A stretch of 64,000 bases of DNA from Crocinitomicaceae bacterium (GCA_002722795.1 PBMY01000014.1:124001-188000); one strand, 5' to 3'. Positions 50,199 through 60,688 are shown, counted from the stretch's first letter. The notes: generated by a model from the letters alone, not told the origin. Numbers and translations: made by a program.

Positions 50199-52259
50199 TT
50201 AATTAAATGAAATTATTTGAGTTTTGTCTTCTTTAATTTCATTATTTGCTTCAATACCACACTCAAGATATTTAATATATTCTTCAACATTAGGAGTGTA
50301 TCCAATAGGATTACCCAATAATTGACCATCAGGACTTATCATAGCGTAATATGGTTGGCTATTATTCTTAAAATATTTAGTTTGGAATTTTGCCCATTTA
50401 TCTCCTTTAGTTAAAATTTGAGTTTTCATGGTTTCACCATCGTGCTCATATTCATATACACCTTGAAATTCTTCAGGTAATGTAATTTTTTCGTCAACAT
50501 AAAGGGACACAAGTACAAAATCATCATGTAATAATTCCTTTACTTTATCTACTGTCCAAACAGTTTCTTCCATCTGCCTACAGTTTACACAAGCCCATCC
50601 TGTAAAGTCAATTAATAAAGGTTTATTTACATCTATAGCATGAGCGAACGCGGTGTTAAAGTCGTCAAATTCTGAATGGAATGTATCCTTTTCATACCAT
50701 GAGTAGAAAGTTGGAGGCGGAAATCCAGCAAGAAGGTTGTGATTCCAAGGGGAAGAAGATAGAACTCCTGGAGCCAGATAAACAGTAAAGGCAAAAACCA
50801 TTATAGAGAACGAAATTCTATACTTTGAAAACTTTTGAATTTTACTATCGTGAGGGAATCGAATAAACCCAAATAAGTATAGAGTCATCGCTAGACCTAT
50901 TAGAGTCCAAATCAAGAAGAAGGTTTCCCTATGCAAAAATTCCCAATTGTAAACTAGATCAGCATTACTTAAGAATTTGACAGCAAGAGCTAACTCGAGA
51001 AATCCAAGTATAACTTTTACGGTATTCAGCCATCCGCCTGATTGTGGGATACTCATTAATAAAGATGGGAATGCTGCAAAGAATGCAAATGGCAAGCCAA
51101 GAGCAATTCCAAATCCACTCATAGCTGCTGTAATAGGCCATGGTCCATTTTGAAGTGAATTACCTAGGACAGTTCCTAGAATTGGACCTGTACATGAAAA
51201 GCTAACCAATGCTAGAGTTAATGCCATGAAGAATATTCCTATAACACCTCCGATATTCGATGCATTATCTGCTTTATTTAATAGCCCGGATGGCAATGTG
51301 ATTTCGAAATATCCAAAAAATGAAATAGCAAAAACAACAAATATCACAAAGAAGATAATATTCAAAGTAGCTGAAGTAGCTATTTCATTTAGTGCGTCTG
51401 GTTCTATTCCAAAATGGAATGGGATAGATAAAATGGCATAGATTAAAAAGATAAATAATCCGTATAGAAATGCTTTAAAAACACCAGAAATATTATTACC
51501 TCCACTTTTTGTAAAAAAGCTAACAGTAAGCGGTATCATTGGAAATACACAAGGTGTTAGTAATGCTAATAATCCTCCAATAAAGCCAAATAAAAACACC
51601 TTCCAAGTATTATCATATGATTTAACCTCGCCACAGTCTTTCACTGGATTATTTAAATCAATTTTATCTAAGTTTGGGAGTATTTCAGAGATATCTCTTG
51701 CTTCTACGTTTGCATATCCTTCTCTAGAACTTGAACCTGTATTTAGATCAACATTATATTCAATAAATTCAGGTGGCAAACACATTTCATCATTACATAC
51801 CATGAAATAAATACCAGCCTTTATTTCTTTTAAATCACCAGTGACTTTAACCTTTTGTTTGAAAATGGCTACATCATCAAAGAAGGCCAAATCTTTCATA
51901 AAGTTTGGATCGTAGTGAACCTTAGGTTCTCCTTCAATAGTCTCGCCTATTTTTTCATATCCATCAGGAAATTCAAAAGAAAATTCTGTGGGAACAGGCC
52001 CATCATTTGGGTCTAATGTCTGAGAGTAAACATGCCAACCTTCATATAGATAGCATATAACATAAATGCTATGAATATCGCCACCTTCATTATTTGATTT
52101 AACTTCCCACTTAACAGGTTGATGTTCGGTAGTAGTATTCTCGCCAATTTCTATTGGTAATTCGTTAGTGGAATCCTTTCCACAACTCATCAAAGACACT
52201 GAGAATAAAATGAATGAGACAAAGCTTATTAATGATTTACTAAATCTAAAAATCTTCAT
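50199..52259 (-). CDS. dsbD: Thiol:disulfide interchange protein DsbD-like, with lipobox
   Basis: DsbD passes electrons from cytoplasmic thioredoxin to periplasmic proteins. The ATG at 52259 gives 686 residues; the longer frame to 52301 is rejected because the signal starts at MKIFRFSKSL. Order: N-terminal periplasmic domain (about 45-180), eight or so membrane helices with the redox cysteines in LLTPCVFPMIPLTV and SFSCTGPILGTVLG, and a C-terminal thioredoxin-like domain with WACVNCRQM (Cys557, Cys560). The signal ends with SLMSC, a lipobox with Cys26, which is odd for DsbD. The gene looks more AT-rich than its neighbours on the tilS side. Confidence 0.9.
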   Translation of the reverse strand: MKIFRFSKSLISFVSFILFSVSLMSCGKDSTNELPIEIGENTTTEHQPVKWEVKSNNEGGDIHSIYVICYLYEGWHVYSQTLDPNDGPVPTEFSFEFPDGYEKIGETIEGEPKVHYDPNFMKDLAFFDDVAIFKQKVKVTGDLKEIKAGIYFMVCNDEMCLPPEFIEYNVDLNTGSSSREGYANVEARDISEILPNLDKIDLNNPVKDCGEVKSYDNTWKVFLFGFIGGLLALLTPCVFPMIPLTVSFFTKSGGNNISGVFKAFLYGLFIFLIYAILSIPFHFGIEPDALNEIATSATLNIIFFVIFVVFAISFFGYFEITLPSGLLNKADNASNIGGVIGIFFMALTLALVSFSCTGPILGTVLGNSLQNGPWPITAAMSGFGIALGLPFAFFAAFPSLLMSIPQSGGWLNTVKVILGFLELALAVKFLSNADLVYNWEFLHRETFFLIWTLIGLAMTLYLFGFIRFPHDSKIQKFSKYRISFSIMVFAFTVYLAPGVLSSSPWNHNLLAGFPPPTFYSWYEKDTFHSEFDDFNTAFAHAIDVNKPLLIDFTGWACVNCRQMEETVWTVDKVKELLHDDFVLVSLYVDEKITLPEEFQGVYEYEHDGETMKTQILTKGDKWAKFQTKYFKNNSQPYYAMISPDGQLLGNPIGYTPNVEEYIKYLECGIEANNEIKEDKTQIISFN

Positions 52260-52331
52260 AGCAGTTTTATTTGAGCCATAAAGATAACCTCTCATTTGCA
52301 TACAAAATTCACTTTATGATTTATAGGGAAT

Positions 52332-53660
52332 TCAGACTGCTTTAAAAGCCTCGATTGCCCCGCCTAGGTTGACTTTCACGTTTCTAGAAACTCTAGAAAG
52401 AACTGTGTTTTCGAAGGTTATGTATGCCCAAAGAATCTCACCATTTCCATCTACTAAAACATGTGCAGAATCCTTTACACCATTTGGTACTTTCCATTGG
52501 GTAAGAAGGTCACTAATGTTTACACTACCCTCCATTCCTGTTGGATTCAATTTATCTCCATGTTCCCAAGGGCGCCAAATAATTGGTTCAACTAGGTCCT
52601 CGACACCAACCCAAAGAATACTTGGATCGTTTGGGAAATCATGACCGCTTAGATCATCAATAGTTTGTCTTTCTAATTCAAAAGTTTTTGGATATGTCGA
52701 CGCAATCGATAGGCTAATATGAGCTCTTTCTCTTCTTAAAATATCTGTACCATATGAGATTTGGGCGCCTACTGTAGCCCTCTTTAAAATCATTGCTTCT
52801 TCACGAGAACCAATCGGCCAACTTCTTTCAACTAGAAGTCTGTCAAGTACTAAATCACCCCAAATTGAATTGCCCATTGCATGTAAATCTAACTTGCAAA
52901 GAGCACCATCACCACTATCTAAATCGCAGTATTCTACGATATCTCTCGACGCTTCGCTCATAGAATCATTTACTGCATTGGCTTGGACTCTAAGCCTGTT
53001 TGCCCAATCTGCTAGATGCCCAGTAGTTCCTGTTCTAATGTTTTCTAAAAGAGGTAGGACTTCGTGTCTAATTCTATTTCGAGTGTACTTTCCGTCCTTA
53101 TTCGATGAGTCTATACGGTACTCAACTCCATCTTCCTCAAGCCATGCTATAATTTCGTCTCTAGTCCAATTAAGCATTGGTCTGATGACATCGCCGGTTC
53201 TGTTTGGCATACATCCTAAAGCAGAAGGATTTGTAGAACGAATCAAATGAAGAATTAATGTTTCAGCTTGATCGTTTTCATGATGAGCGACAGCTACTGC
53301 GTTTGCATCAATTTGATTTTTCACTTCTTCGAAATATTCGTACCTCAGAACTCTCGCAGCATCTTGAATTCCCTTACCTGTTTTTTCAGCTAGGGCATAA
53401 GCGTCCATAGTTTCACAGTGGAAAGTGACCCTGTTTTCCGAACACCAATTTCTCACAAAAGCTTCATCTTTATCACTTTCTTCACCCCTTAATTTAAAGT
53501 TTACATGTGCAACTTCAAATCTTGCATCAATGCTTTTCAAAGCGTGCAATAGTAGCATAGAATCCGGGCCACCCGAACAAGTAGCTAGGACTAATTCACC
53601 ATCAATTACTCCACACTTCCCAAGCCCCCTTCTAAACCTGTCTCGATTATCTCTACTCAC
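52332..53660 (-). CDS. tilS: tRNA(Ile)-lysidine synthetase
   Basis: TilS changes C34 of the AUA-reading tRNA-Ile to lysidine, so it is essential for decoding AUA. The 442-residue protein has the PP-loop ATP motif LATCSGGPDSMLLLHAL near residue 27, VAHVNFKLRGEESDKDEAFV and AVAHHENDQAETLILHLIR. Substrate-binding C-terminal domains follow. The start is GTG at 53660, overlapping the pabB stop by eight bases; no nearby ATG fits. Length is typical. Confidence 0.94.
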   Translation of the reverse strand: MSRDNRDRFRRGLGKCGVIDGELVLATCSGGPDSMLLLHALKSIDARFEVAHVNFKLRGEESDKDEAFVRNWCSENRVTFHCETMDAYALAEKTGKGIQDAARVLRYEYFEEVKNQIDANAVAVAHHENDQAETLILHLIRSTNPSALGCMPNRTGDVIRPMLNWTRDEIIAWLEEDGVEYRIDSSNKDGKYTRNRIRHEVLPLLENIRTGTTGHLADWANRLRVQANAVNDSMSEASRDIVEYCDLDSGDGALCKLDLHAMGNSIWGDLVLDRLLVERSWPIGSREEAMILKRATVGAQISYGTDILRRERAHISLSIASTYPKTFELERQTIDDLSGHDFPNDPSILWVGVEDLVEPIIWRPWEHGDKLNPTGMEGSVNISDLLTQWKVPNGVKDSAHVLVDGNGEILWAYITFENTVLSRVSRNVKVNLGGAIEAFKAV

Positions 53661-54900
53661 CGTTTACTGTTTTAATAAGCGCTTCTGCCTTAAGGCCACA
53701 TTCTTTAAATTCGTCTTCTGCATTGCTCAAAGAAGTTATTGCTCCACCTACTGAAGCCTCAATTTTTTCAGTCTCTGCATTGTGAAACAAGCTACGTATA
53801 AGAACGTTTAAGTCAAAGTCGCCATTAGGAGAGATATAACCCACAGAACCTGAATAAATTCCTCTTCCTTTTTGTTCTAACAAATCAATATTTTTCATTG
53901 CTGAAATTTTTGGCGCCCCTGTCATTGAGCCCATAGGGAATGTAGCTCTCAGGATATCGGAAAGACCCTTGTTATGTTCCACTTGACAGTTTATTTCAGT
54001 AATCATTTGATGAACTGTTTCAAATTTGTGAATTCCACATAGGTCTACCACCTCAACAGAGTCTCTTTGCGCCACCCTGCTTAAGTCGTTTCGGACCAAA
54101 TCAGCAATCATTATGTTCTCAGCTCTTTCTTTCTCACTGCTTTTTAGCGCTTCGACAAGTCTTGCGTCATCCTCTTCATCAACACCCCTAGCAATTGTAC
54201 CCTTAATGGGTTGAGAGATAAGTTTGTCACCTGATTTCTTTAAAAATCTTTCTGGGCTTCCGCTCATTACTCTATAGTTTCCACATTGCAAATAAGCGCT
54301 GAAGGGTGCTTTGGTTTTATTGTAGAGATTAGTGAAAAGCCCCCAGCTATTGTGTTCTCGAGCAAAGCTAGTTAGAGTTTGGCACAAATTCAATTCATAA
54401 ACATCACCGTCTTGAATTAGCTCTCTTACTGCATTGTACTTTTCTACGTATTCTTCTTTCCCCCAAGCCCAAACCATCTCAGCAGCATCCACCTCTTCAC
54501 TATCAACTTGTTCATGGATGGCTTTTAAACCCATGTTAGCAAGAGCCGAATAATCATCACCCTGTAAAACTTGGGTTTGGCCTGTAGAATCCCATTTTAT
54601 TACAACCTCAGGCTCCCACCACGACAGATCAGGTAAGCCTAAACCATTCTCTACTTTTGTTTCTAAATTATAAAGTGTGTTTTTTAACTCATAACCCATC
54701 CATCCAAAGGTCCATTTCCCCTGAGAAGTAAATTTTTCTAAAGAAGAAAAAACATCAAGTTCTGAAAGTTGGCCACCAAGCTCAATTGACTTTTTACAAC
54801 CAAGGCCCAAATAGCATGTTCCAGTTACACTCTCGTCATAAAGTAATACCACATGAGAAAGCTCCTGTGTTAGCGACTTGAGATTTGGCAGTGTTGCCAT
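53653..54900 (-). CDS. pabB: Aminodeoxychorismate synthase component I
   Basis: PabB turns chorismate into 4-amino-4-deoxychorismate for folate. The ATG at 54900, five bases after the lpdA stop, gives 415 residues; the longer frame to 54987 runs into lpdA. The chorismate-binding core has DGDVYELNLCQTL, SGSPERFLKK, PIKGTIARG (the Lys of PIKGT points to PabB, since TrpE has Ala there), ENIMIADLVRNDLSRV and FPMGSMTGAPKISAM. Neither pabA nor pabC is adjacent. The 3' end overlaps tilS. Confidence 0.9.
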   Translation of the reverse strand: MATLPNLKSLTQELSHVVLLYDESVTGTCYLGLGCKKSIELGGQLSELDVFSSLEKFTSQGKWTFGWMGYELKNTLYNLETKVENGLGLPDLSWWEPEVVIKWDSTGQTQVLQGDDYSALANMGLKAIHEQVDSEEVDAAEMVWAWGKEEYVEKYNAVRELIQDGDVYELNLCQTLTSFAREHNSWGLFTNLYNKTKAPFSAYLQCGNYRVMSGSPERFLKKSGDKLISQPIKGTIARGVDEEDDARLVEALKSSEKERAENIMIADLVRNDLSRVAQRDSVEVVDLCGIHKFETVHQMITEINCQVEHNKGLSDILRATFPMGSMTGAPKISAMKNIDLLEQKGRGIYSGSVGYISPNGDFDLNVLIRSLFHNAETEKIEASVGGAITSLSNAEDEFKECGLKAEALIKTVNGE

Positions 54901-54905
54901 GACTT

Positions 54906-56309
54906 TTACACGTGAAGAGCTCTGTCGCCTGTTGCAGCTAATGCAGCTTCTTTGATTGCCTCGGTAAATGTTGGGTGAGCGTGACACATTCTAGAAATGT
55001 CTTCAGCAGAAGCTCTAAACTCCATTGCAATAACTGCTTCTGCAATCATATCAGCTGCACGCGGCCCTATCATATGAACCCCTAAAATCTCATCTGTCTC
55101 TGCATGAGCCAAAACTTTTACTTGGCCGTCAGTGTCCATACTTGCACGCGCTCGTCCGCTTGCTTTAAATGGGAATGAACCACTCTTGTAATTTATGTTT
55201 TCAGACTTGAGTTGTTCTTCTGTTTTTCCGACAGCAGCAACCTCAGGCCAAGTGTAAACAACACCTGGAATCAAATTATAATCAATGTGAGGATTCTCTC
55301 CATTTATTGTTTCAGCAACAAATACACCTTCTTCTTCTGCCTTGTGTGCAAGCATAGCTCCACGAATCACATCACCAATAGCATAGATGTGTTGTTGTGA
55401 AGTTCGAAGGTTTTCATCAACTGTGATCATACCTCTTTCGTTAGTTGAAATTCCGGCAGCCTCAAGGTTTAGACCTTCAGTAAATGGTTTTCTACCAACA
55501 CTAACTAGACAGTACTCTGCTTTGAAAGTTTGTTCTTCTCCTTTCTTATTATTAGCCTTTATGGTAACACTCTTGCCTGCCGCTTTTACTTCTTTTACAG
55601 AAGTAGAAAGTTGGAACTTGATTCCAAGTTTTTTCAGAGATCGCAATAGTTCCTTACTAAGCATTCTGTCCATTGTAGAAATTAGAGAATCTTTGTATTC
55701 AATAATAGTTACCTCAGTGCCCAAACGAGCGTAAACAGAACCTAATTCAAGTCCAATCACTCCGCCTCCAACTACCATCATTGACTTTGGCAGTTTTGCT
55801 AGGCTAAGAGCTTCAGTTGAAGTGATTACTCGCTTTTTATCTATTTCGATAAAAGGAAGAGAGCTAGGTTTAGAACCTGTTGCTATAATAATGTTCTTAC
55901 CGCTAATCTGCTTAGCATCACCTTTTTTAGGAGTTACTTGAATGGTGTGAGAATCAACAAATGATCCCAAACCCTGGTGAACGTCAATTTCGTTTTTCTT
56001 CATCAAGAAATCGATTCCAGCGGTTGTTGCTGAAACTACATCAGCCTTTCTCGCTACCATTTGTGGGAAATCAAGAGATAGAGAACCTACTCCTATTCCA
56101 TGAGTAGAAAATTGTTCTTTTGCTTGGTGATAATGTTCCGAACTATCTAGTAAAGCTTTTGAAGGAATACACCCAACATTTAAGCAAGTTCCTCCAAGAT
56201 TAGAATACTTTTCAACTAAAGCAGTTTTGTTTCCTAATTGAGCAGCACGGATAGCTGCAACATAACCTCCAGGGCCAGATCCGATTACAATTACGTCGTA
56301 GTTAGACAT
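54906..56309 (-). CDS. lpdA: Dihydrolipoyl dehydrogenase
   Basis: The E3 enzyme reoxidises lipoyl groups in 2-oxo-acid dehydrogenases and the glycine cleavage system. The 467-residue flavoprotein has VIVIGSGPGGYVAAIRAAQL, the redox disulfide GGTCLNVGCIPSKALL, the NAD-binding MVVGGGVIGLELGSVY, IYAIGDVIRGAMLAHKAEEEG and the C-terminal His-Glu in CHAHPTFTEAIKE. sucA and sucB, its possible partners, lie 4 kb away on the other strand. It has a perfect promoter box (TACCTTTG) 28 bases upstream, inside a palindrome. Confidence 0.96.
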   Translation of the reverse strand: MSNYDVIVIGSGPGGYVAAIRAAQLGNKTALVEKYSNLGGTCLNVGCIPSKALLDSSEHYHQAKEQFSTHGIGVGSLSLDFPQMVARKADVVSATTAGIDFLMKKNEIDVHQGLGSFVDSHTIQVTPKKGDAKQISGKNIIIATGSKPSSLPFIEIDKKRVITSTEALSLAKLPKSMMVVGGGVIGLELGSVYARLGTEVTIIEYKDSLISTMDRMLSKELLRSLKKLGIKFQLSTSVKEVKAAGKSVTIKANNKKGEEQTFKAEYCLVSVGRKPFTEGLNLEAAGISTNERGMITVDENLRTSQQHIYAIGDVIRGAMLAHKAEEEGVFVAETINGENPHIDYNLIPGVVYTWPEVAAVGKTEEQLKSENINYKSGSFPFKASGRARASMDTDGQVKVLAHAETDEILGVHMIGPRAADMIAEAVIAMEFRASAEDISRMCHAHPTFTEAIKEAALAATGDRALHV

Positions 56310-56332
56310 TTCTTGTTAATGAATGAATAATA

Positions 56333-56348
56333 GGCTACAAAGGTAGCC
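56333..56348. promoter_or_regulatory. Palindrome enclosing the lpdA -7 box (TACCTTTG)
   Basis: The plus strand reads GGCTAC-AAAG-GTAGCC, a perfect 6-base inverted repeat around four bases. Read on the minus strand it contains TACCTTTG (56345-56338), an exact match to TAnnTTTG, 28 bases before the lpdA ATG. The overlap suggests an operator on the promoter, or a chance hairpin. Confidence 0.45.
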
Positions 56349-56396
56349 AAGTCTTCCCCTCCCTGTCGTTACTTTGCCCCTAATTAGGAAAAGTAT

Positions 56397-58856
56397 ATGT
56401 GGTCTAGAGTCGTATCCATTTTATTACGTTACAGAATAGCAGTATTGTTAGTGCTTGGTGCGGTTACTTTTTTTATGGGTTTGCAAATTCCAAATCTTAG
56501 ACTTGTTTATGAGTTTGGAGGCCTTTTGCCTAAAGATCACCCTACAAGATTGGAGTTTGAAGATTTCGTTGAGCACTTTGGTGCTGAGGGGAATATTATG
56601 GTTTTAGGGGTAAATGATTCAAAGCTGTATACACCTGAAGGAATGCAATCTTGGCATGAATTTGCCAATGATATCAAGCAAACGAAGGTTGTTGTAAATG
56701 GTGCTGAAACAGACATAATAGACTCTGTTTTCTGTATCACACACGCATTCACAGTTGAAAAAGATAGCTCTGACAGGTCATTTATAGTTGAACCTATTGC
56801 AAGAGATATCACTGTTGGTGGACCAAATCTTACTCAAGAAAGAGTTGATGAAATTGTATCAAAGGTTAGGTCATTAGACTTCTTTGATGGAGTACTTCAT
56901 AATGATGGTTCTGACGCAACTATTATGATGGTCTTTTTCGAACCTACACTATTTAATTCTAAGGACAGAGGAAACATAATTGAAGACATAACTGCCCTTT
57001 CAAATAAATGGTCTGAGGATGAAGGCATTCAGGTGTATCTGAGTGGCCTGCCATTTATTAGGATTCAAATGACCAATAAGGTCAAAGGTGAATTGGGATA
57101 TTTTGTAGGTGCAGCTCTTTTAGTCACCTTTCTTCTTCTCCTTTTATTCTTTAGGAATTTTACAACTGCTATAGTTTGTCTAAGTGTTGTATTTATTGGT
57201 GTAATAATCTCAATTGGATCAATAGCTGCGTTTGATTATCCCATTACGCTTTTAATGTCTTTGATTCCTCCTTTGATAATTGTAATAGGAGTCCCCAATT
57301 GTATTTATCTGGTCAATAAGTACCATGCGGATTATAAAAAGCATGGTAATAAGGTTAGAGCTCTACAGAGGATGATTACTAAAGTTGGTAATGCCACCTT
57401 GCTTACAAACTTTACTACTGCATTCGGATTTGCCACATTTATGTTTACTCGCACGGATTATCTGCAACATTTTGGCACAATAGCGGCTCTAAATATTATG
57501 GCTGTATTCGTTATCAGCCTTTCGATGATTCCAACCATTTTGTTTTTCCTTCCAAACCCAAGTGAAAAGCAGTTGGTTCATCTTAATAGAATATGGGTCT
57601 TTAGATTGGTTCAAGGTTTCATTGATACTGTTCTACACGAGAGGACTAAGGTTTATGTCATTAGTTCTATTGTGTTAGTTTTCTCTGTAGCAGGATTAGT
57701 CCAAATGACAGCGACAGGTAATATCGTTGACGACCTACCCAAGGATGATAGGGTATTGACAGATTTGGCTTGGGTTGAGAAAAACTTTAATGGAGTAATG
57801 CCATTTGAGGCATTGATTGATTGTGGAGACGAGGGGAAGGCGTTAAGTCTTGCCAACCTTAAGAGAATAGAGCGCTTCCAGCAACTTCTTACTGAATATC
57901 CTGAATTTTCGAGAAGTATGTCTGCAGTTGATGCAACAAAGTTTGCAATGATGGCTCTTAATGATGGTGACTCCTCAGCATATAGGTTGCCAATTGGAAG
58001 AAAGGAAAAGCTAGCTCTTAGGTCTTATATGCGCAATACTGAAAAGAGATCTAAGGATCATGAAAATGCAGTAAGTGTAACTAGAAACTTTGTTGATTCG
58101 ACCAAAACAATTACTCGTATATCAGCCCAAATGGCAGATATAGGCACATATGAGATGGACGATGTTATGGCAGATTTAAGGCCTAGAATTGATTCCATCT
58201 TTCCAAAAGATAAATACAAGGTAACCCTTACTGGTACTAGTTTAATATTTCTAGAAGGCACACACTATTTAGTAAATAACCTTGCTATAAGTATCACTCT
58301 AGCTATTCTAGTTATCGCTCTAATAATGGCTGTGTTATTTACATCTATGAGAATGGTATTTATAGCTCTTATTCCGAATATCATGCCTTTGATATTTACG
58401 GCAGGAGTTATGGGGTGGGCGGGGATTCCAATCAAGCCATCTACTATACTTGTGTTCTCTATAGCATTTGGAATTTCAGTCGATGACACAATACACTTTC
58501 TTGCAAAATACAGGCAAGAGTTATCTAGGCTTAATTGGAATATTAAGCGGGCTGTTATTCTAGCAGTCGAAGAAACAGGAGTCAGTATGATGTACACATC
58601 TATAGTGTTGTTTTGCGGATTTATGATGTTCTCATTGAGTGATTTCGACGGAACTAGATCACTAGGTATTTTAGTAAGTGTTACTTTGTTTGTAGCGATG
58701 TTTGCCAACCTATTATTACTCCCTTCATTATTGATGAATCTGAATAACTACGTTACTACTAAGACATTCCAAGAACCATTTCTTGACATAATTGATGAAG
58801 AAGAGGATATTGATCTTGATGCCTTAAGAGTGGAATACAAGAAGGAAAATCAATAG
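56397..58856 (+). CDS. MMPL/RND-superfamily membrane transporter
   Basis: A 819-residue inner-membrane protein with the two-fold RND/MMPL plan: a first helix at 14-32, a periplasmic loop (about 35-225), five helices (about 230-400), then the same order again (helix at about 420, loop 440-620, helices 625-800). The second block has IPNIMPLIFTAGVMGWAGI and FGISVDDTIHFLAKYRQEL, the Asp pair typical of the proton relay; the first block is weaker there. The group moves lipids, hopanoids or other hydrophobic molecules; the substrate here is unknown. It begins 87 bases from divergent lpdA and is followed by rmlA. Confidence 0.85.
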   Translation: MWSRVVSILLRYRIAVLLVLGAVTFFMGLQIPNLRLVYEFGGLLPKDHPTRLEFEDFVEHFGAEGNIMVLGVNDSKLYTPEGMQSWHEFANDIKQTKVVVNGAETDIIDSVFCITHAFTVEKDSSDRSFIVEPIARDITVGGPNLTQERVDEIVSKVRSLDFFDGVLHNDGSDATIMMVFFEPTLFNSKDRGNIIEDITALSNKWSEDEGIQVYLSGLPFIRIQMTNKVKGELGYFVGAALLVTFLLLLLFFRNFTTAIVCLSVVFIGVIISIGSIAAFDYPITLLMSLIPPLIIVIGVPNCIYLVNKYHADYKKHGNKVRALQRMITKVGNATLLTNFTTAFGFATFMFTRTDYLQHFGTIAALNIMAVFVISLSMIPTILFFLPNPSEKQLVHLNRIWVFRLVQGFIDTVLHERTKVYVISSIVLVFSVAGLVQMTATGNIVDDLPKDDRVLTDLAWVEKNFNGVMPFEALIDCGDEGKALSLANLKRIERFQQLLTEYPEFSRSMSAVDATKFAMMALNDGDSSAYRLPIGRKEKLALRSYMRNTEKRSKDHENAVSVTRNFVDSTKTITRISAQMADIGTYEMDDVMADLRPRIDSIFPKDKYKVTLTGTSLIFLEGTHYLVNNLAISITLAILVIALIMAVLFTSMRMVFIALIPNIMPLIFTAGVMGWAGIPIKPSTILVFSIAFGISVDDTIHFLAKYRQELSRLNWNIKRAVILAVEETGVSMMYTSIVLFCGFMMFSLSDFDGTRSLGILVSVTLFVAMFANLLLLPSLLMNLNNYVTTKTFQEPFLDIIDEEEDIDLDALRVEYKKENQ

Positions 58857-58868
58857 ATTGCATTTGTA

Positions 58869-59726
58869 ATGAAAGGAATAATTCTAGCTGGAGGATCTGG
58901 AACAAGATTATGGCCACTCACAAAAGCAGTGAGTAAGCAGCTTATGCCTGTGTTCGATAAGCCTATGATTTACTACCCAATATCTACATTGATGTTGGCA
59001 GGGATTAAGGATATTTTGATAATCACAACTCCTGAAGACAGTTCGTCTTTTAAAAACCTGTTGGGAGATGGTTCTCAGTTTGGGTGCTCATTTAACTATG
59101 CAATTCAAGAGGTGCCAAATGGTTTGGCTCAAGCATTTATCATTGGTAAAGAGTTTATTGGAAGCGATAGTGTAGCGCTAGTTCTAGGTGATAATATTTT
59201 CCACGGTAAACATTTTGGGCGTCAACTAAGGGCTGATAAGGAAATTGATGGTGCACTTATATACGCATACCAAGTTCGCGATCCAGAGAGATACGGTGTT
59301 GTTGAATTTGATGAATATGGAAACGCTTTAAGCATTGAGGAAAAACCAGTATCTCCAAAATCTAGATATGCTATACCAGGTCTTTATTTCTACGATAATG
59401 ATGTGGTTGGAATTGCCCAAGGTCTAGAACCTAGTGCACGTGGCGAATACGAGATTACTGATGTAAATAAAGCGTACCTAGAAGCTGGTAAACTAAAGGT
59501 AAGCAGAATGGATAGAGGTATGGCTTGGCTTGATACGGGGACACATGAAAGTCTCATTCAAGCCTCGCAATATGTCCAAATGATTGAACAACGTCAAGGA
59601 ATGAAGGTTGGAAGTATTGAAGAAGTTGCTTGGCGAATGGGCTATATTTCAACTGAACAATTAAAGGCTTTAGCTGAACCACTTCGCAAGAGTGGATATG
59701 GAAACTACTTGTTAGAACAACTATGA
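58869..59726 (+). CDS. rmlA: Glucose-1-phosphate thymidylyltransferase
   Basis: RmlA makes dTDP-glucose, the precursor of dTDP-rhamnose and other deoxysugars. The 285-residue enzyme has [64 protein letters not shown] and [18 protein letters not shown]. The partners rmlB, rmlC and rmlD are not in the window. It lies 12 bases after the MMPL gene and overlaps the polyprenyl synthase by four bases. Confidence 0.95.
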   Translation: MKGIILAGGSGTRLWPLTKAVSKQLMPVFDKPMIYYPISTLMLAGIKDILIITTPEDSSSFKNLLGDGSQFGCSFNYAIQEVPNGLAQAFIIGKEFIGSDSVALVLGDNIFHGKHFGRQLRADKEIDGALIYAYQVRDPERYGVVEFDEYGNALSIEEKPVSPKSRYAIPGLYFYDNDVVGIAQGLEPSARGEYEITDVNKAYLEAGKLKVSRMDRGMAWLDTGTHESLIQASQYVQMIEQRQGMKVGSIEEVAWRMGYISTEQLKALAEPLRKSGYGNYLLEQL

Positions 59727-60673
59727 TTACCACTAAGAAGCTGCAGGAGGACTTTACTTTTGGCTTAAATAACTTTCTTTCTAACTATTCTGATTCCAAT
59801 TTGTTTGGTCCAATTAGATATTTGTTGAGCTTAGGAGGGAAGAGAATCAGGCCCCTTCTTGCACTATCTGTTAGCAATGCTGAGGGCGCAACCTCAGAGG
59901 CGGCTATGCCTGCATCACTTGCTGTAGAGTTGTTCCACAACTTCACTTTGATGCACGACGATATTATGGACAATGCACCCCTTAGAAGAGGTCAACAAAC
60001 AGTTCATGAGAAGTTCAGTGAAAATGCTGCTATCCTAAGTGGTGACGCCTTGTTTACGGCAGCTTATCAGGCTGTTGAACTTGCATCACCAAATGCAATG
60101 CCTAAACTTTTGAAGATTTTAAACAAGACTTCAATGGAGGTGTGTGATGGTCAGCAATTAGACCTAGATTTTGAATCTATAGATTATGTAACTGAAAAGA
60201 TGTATCTCGAAATGATTCGACTTAAAACTTCAGTGCTTCTCGCTGCGTCTTGTTCAATGGGAGCAATTTGTGCTGGTGCTTCACAGAAGAGGGTGGATGC
60301 ATGGTATGATTTTGGGGAGAAGCTTGGTTTGGCTTTTCAAATTCAAGATGATTATTTGGACACTTTTGGCGATGAAAATGCTACTGGGAAAAAGGTTGGT
60401 GGAGATATTATATCAGATAAGAAGACCTTTTTATTCATACATGCATTGTCCGCGGGTGAATTACCCTCAACGGATGGTTGTGATTCTGATGAAGAAAAAA
60501 TCGATGTAATAAAATTAGCGATGCAGTCTAGAGGATCAGACATTGCTGCAAAAAACCTCATGAAGAGATATTCGGATGATGCTGCAAAATCACTTGAGAG
60601 TTTGAACCTTGATTTGTCGACAAAAACTTGGTTCGAAGAGTTGCTTTTTTCGGTGACAGAAAGAGTGTCTTAA
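59723..60673 (+). CDS. Polyprenyl diphosphate synthase (IspA/IspB type)
   Basis: This trans-type prenyltransferase extends isoprenoid chains, for quinone side chains or shorter products. The 316-residue protein has [14 protein letters not shown], the first Asp-rich motif [26 protein letters not shown], and the second Asp-rich motif [13 protein letters not shown]. Product length cannot be fixed from sequence. The ATG overlaps the rmlA stop. Isoprenoid precursors come from the MEP pathway represented here by dxs and ispG. Confidence 0.9.
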   Translation: MITTKKLQEDFTFGLNNFLSNYSDSNLFGPIRYLLSLGGKRIRPLLALSVSNAEGATSEAAMPASLAVELFHNFTLMHDDIMDNAPLRRGQQTVHEKFSENAAILSGDALFTAAYQAVELASPNAMPKLLKILNKTSMEVCDGQQLDLDFESIDYVTEKMYLEMIRLKTSVLLAASCSMGAICAGASQKRVDAWYDFGEKLGLAFQIQDDYLDTFGDENATGKKVGGDIISDKKTFLFIHALSAGELPSTDGCDSDEEKIDVIKLAMQSRGSDIAAKNLMKRYSDDAAKSLESLNLDLSTKTWFEELLFSVTERVS

Positions 60674-60675
60674 TG

Positions 60676-60683
60676 TAAATTTG
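60676..60683 (+). promoter_or_regulatory. Candidate -7 promoter box (TAAATTTG) for sucA
   Basis: TAAATTTG is a perfect match to TAnnTTTG, 3 bases after the upstream stop and 5 bases before the GTG of sucA. It supports GTG as the real start and a leaderless transcript. Confidence 0.5.
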
Positions 60684-60688
60684 GCCCT

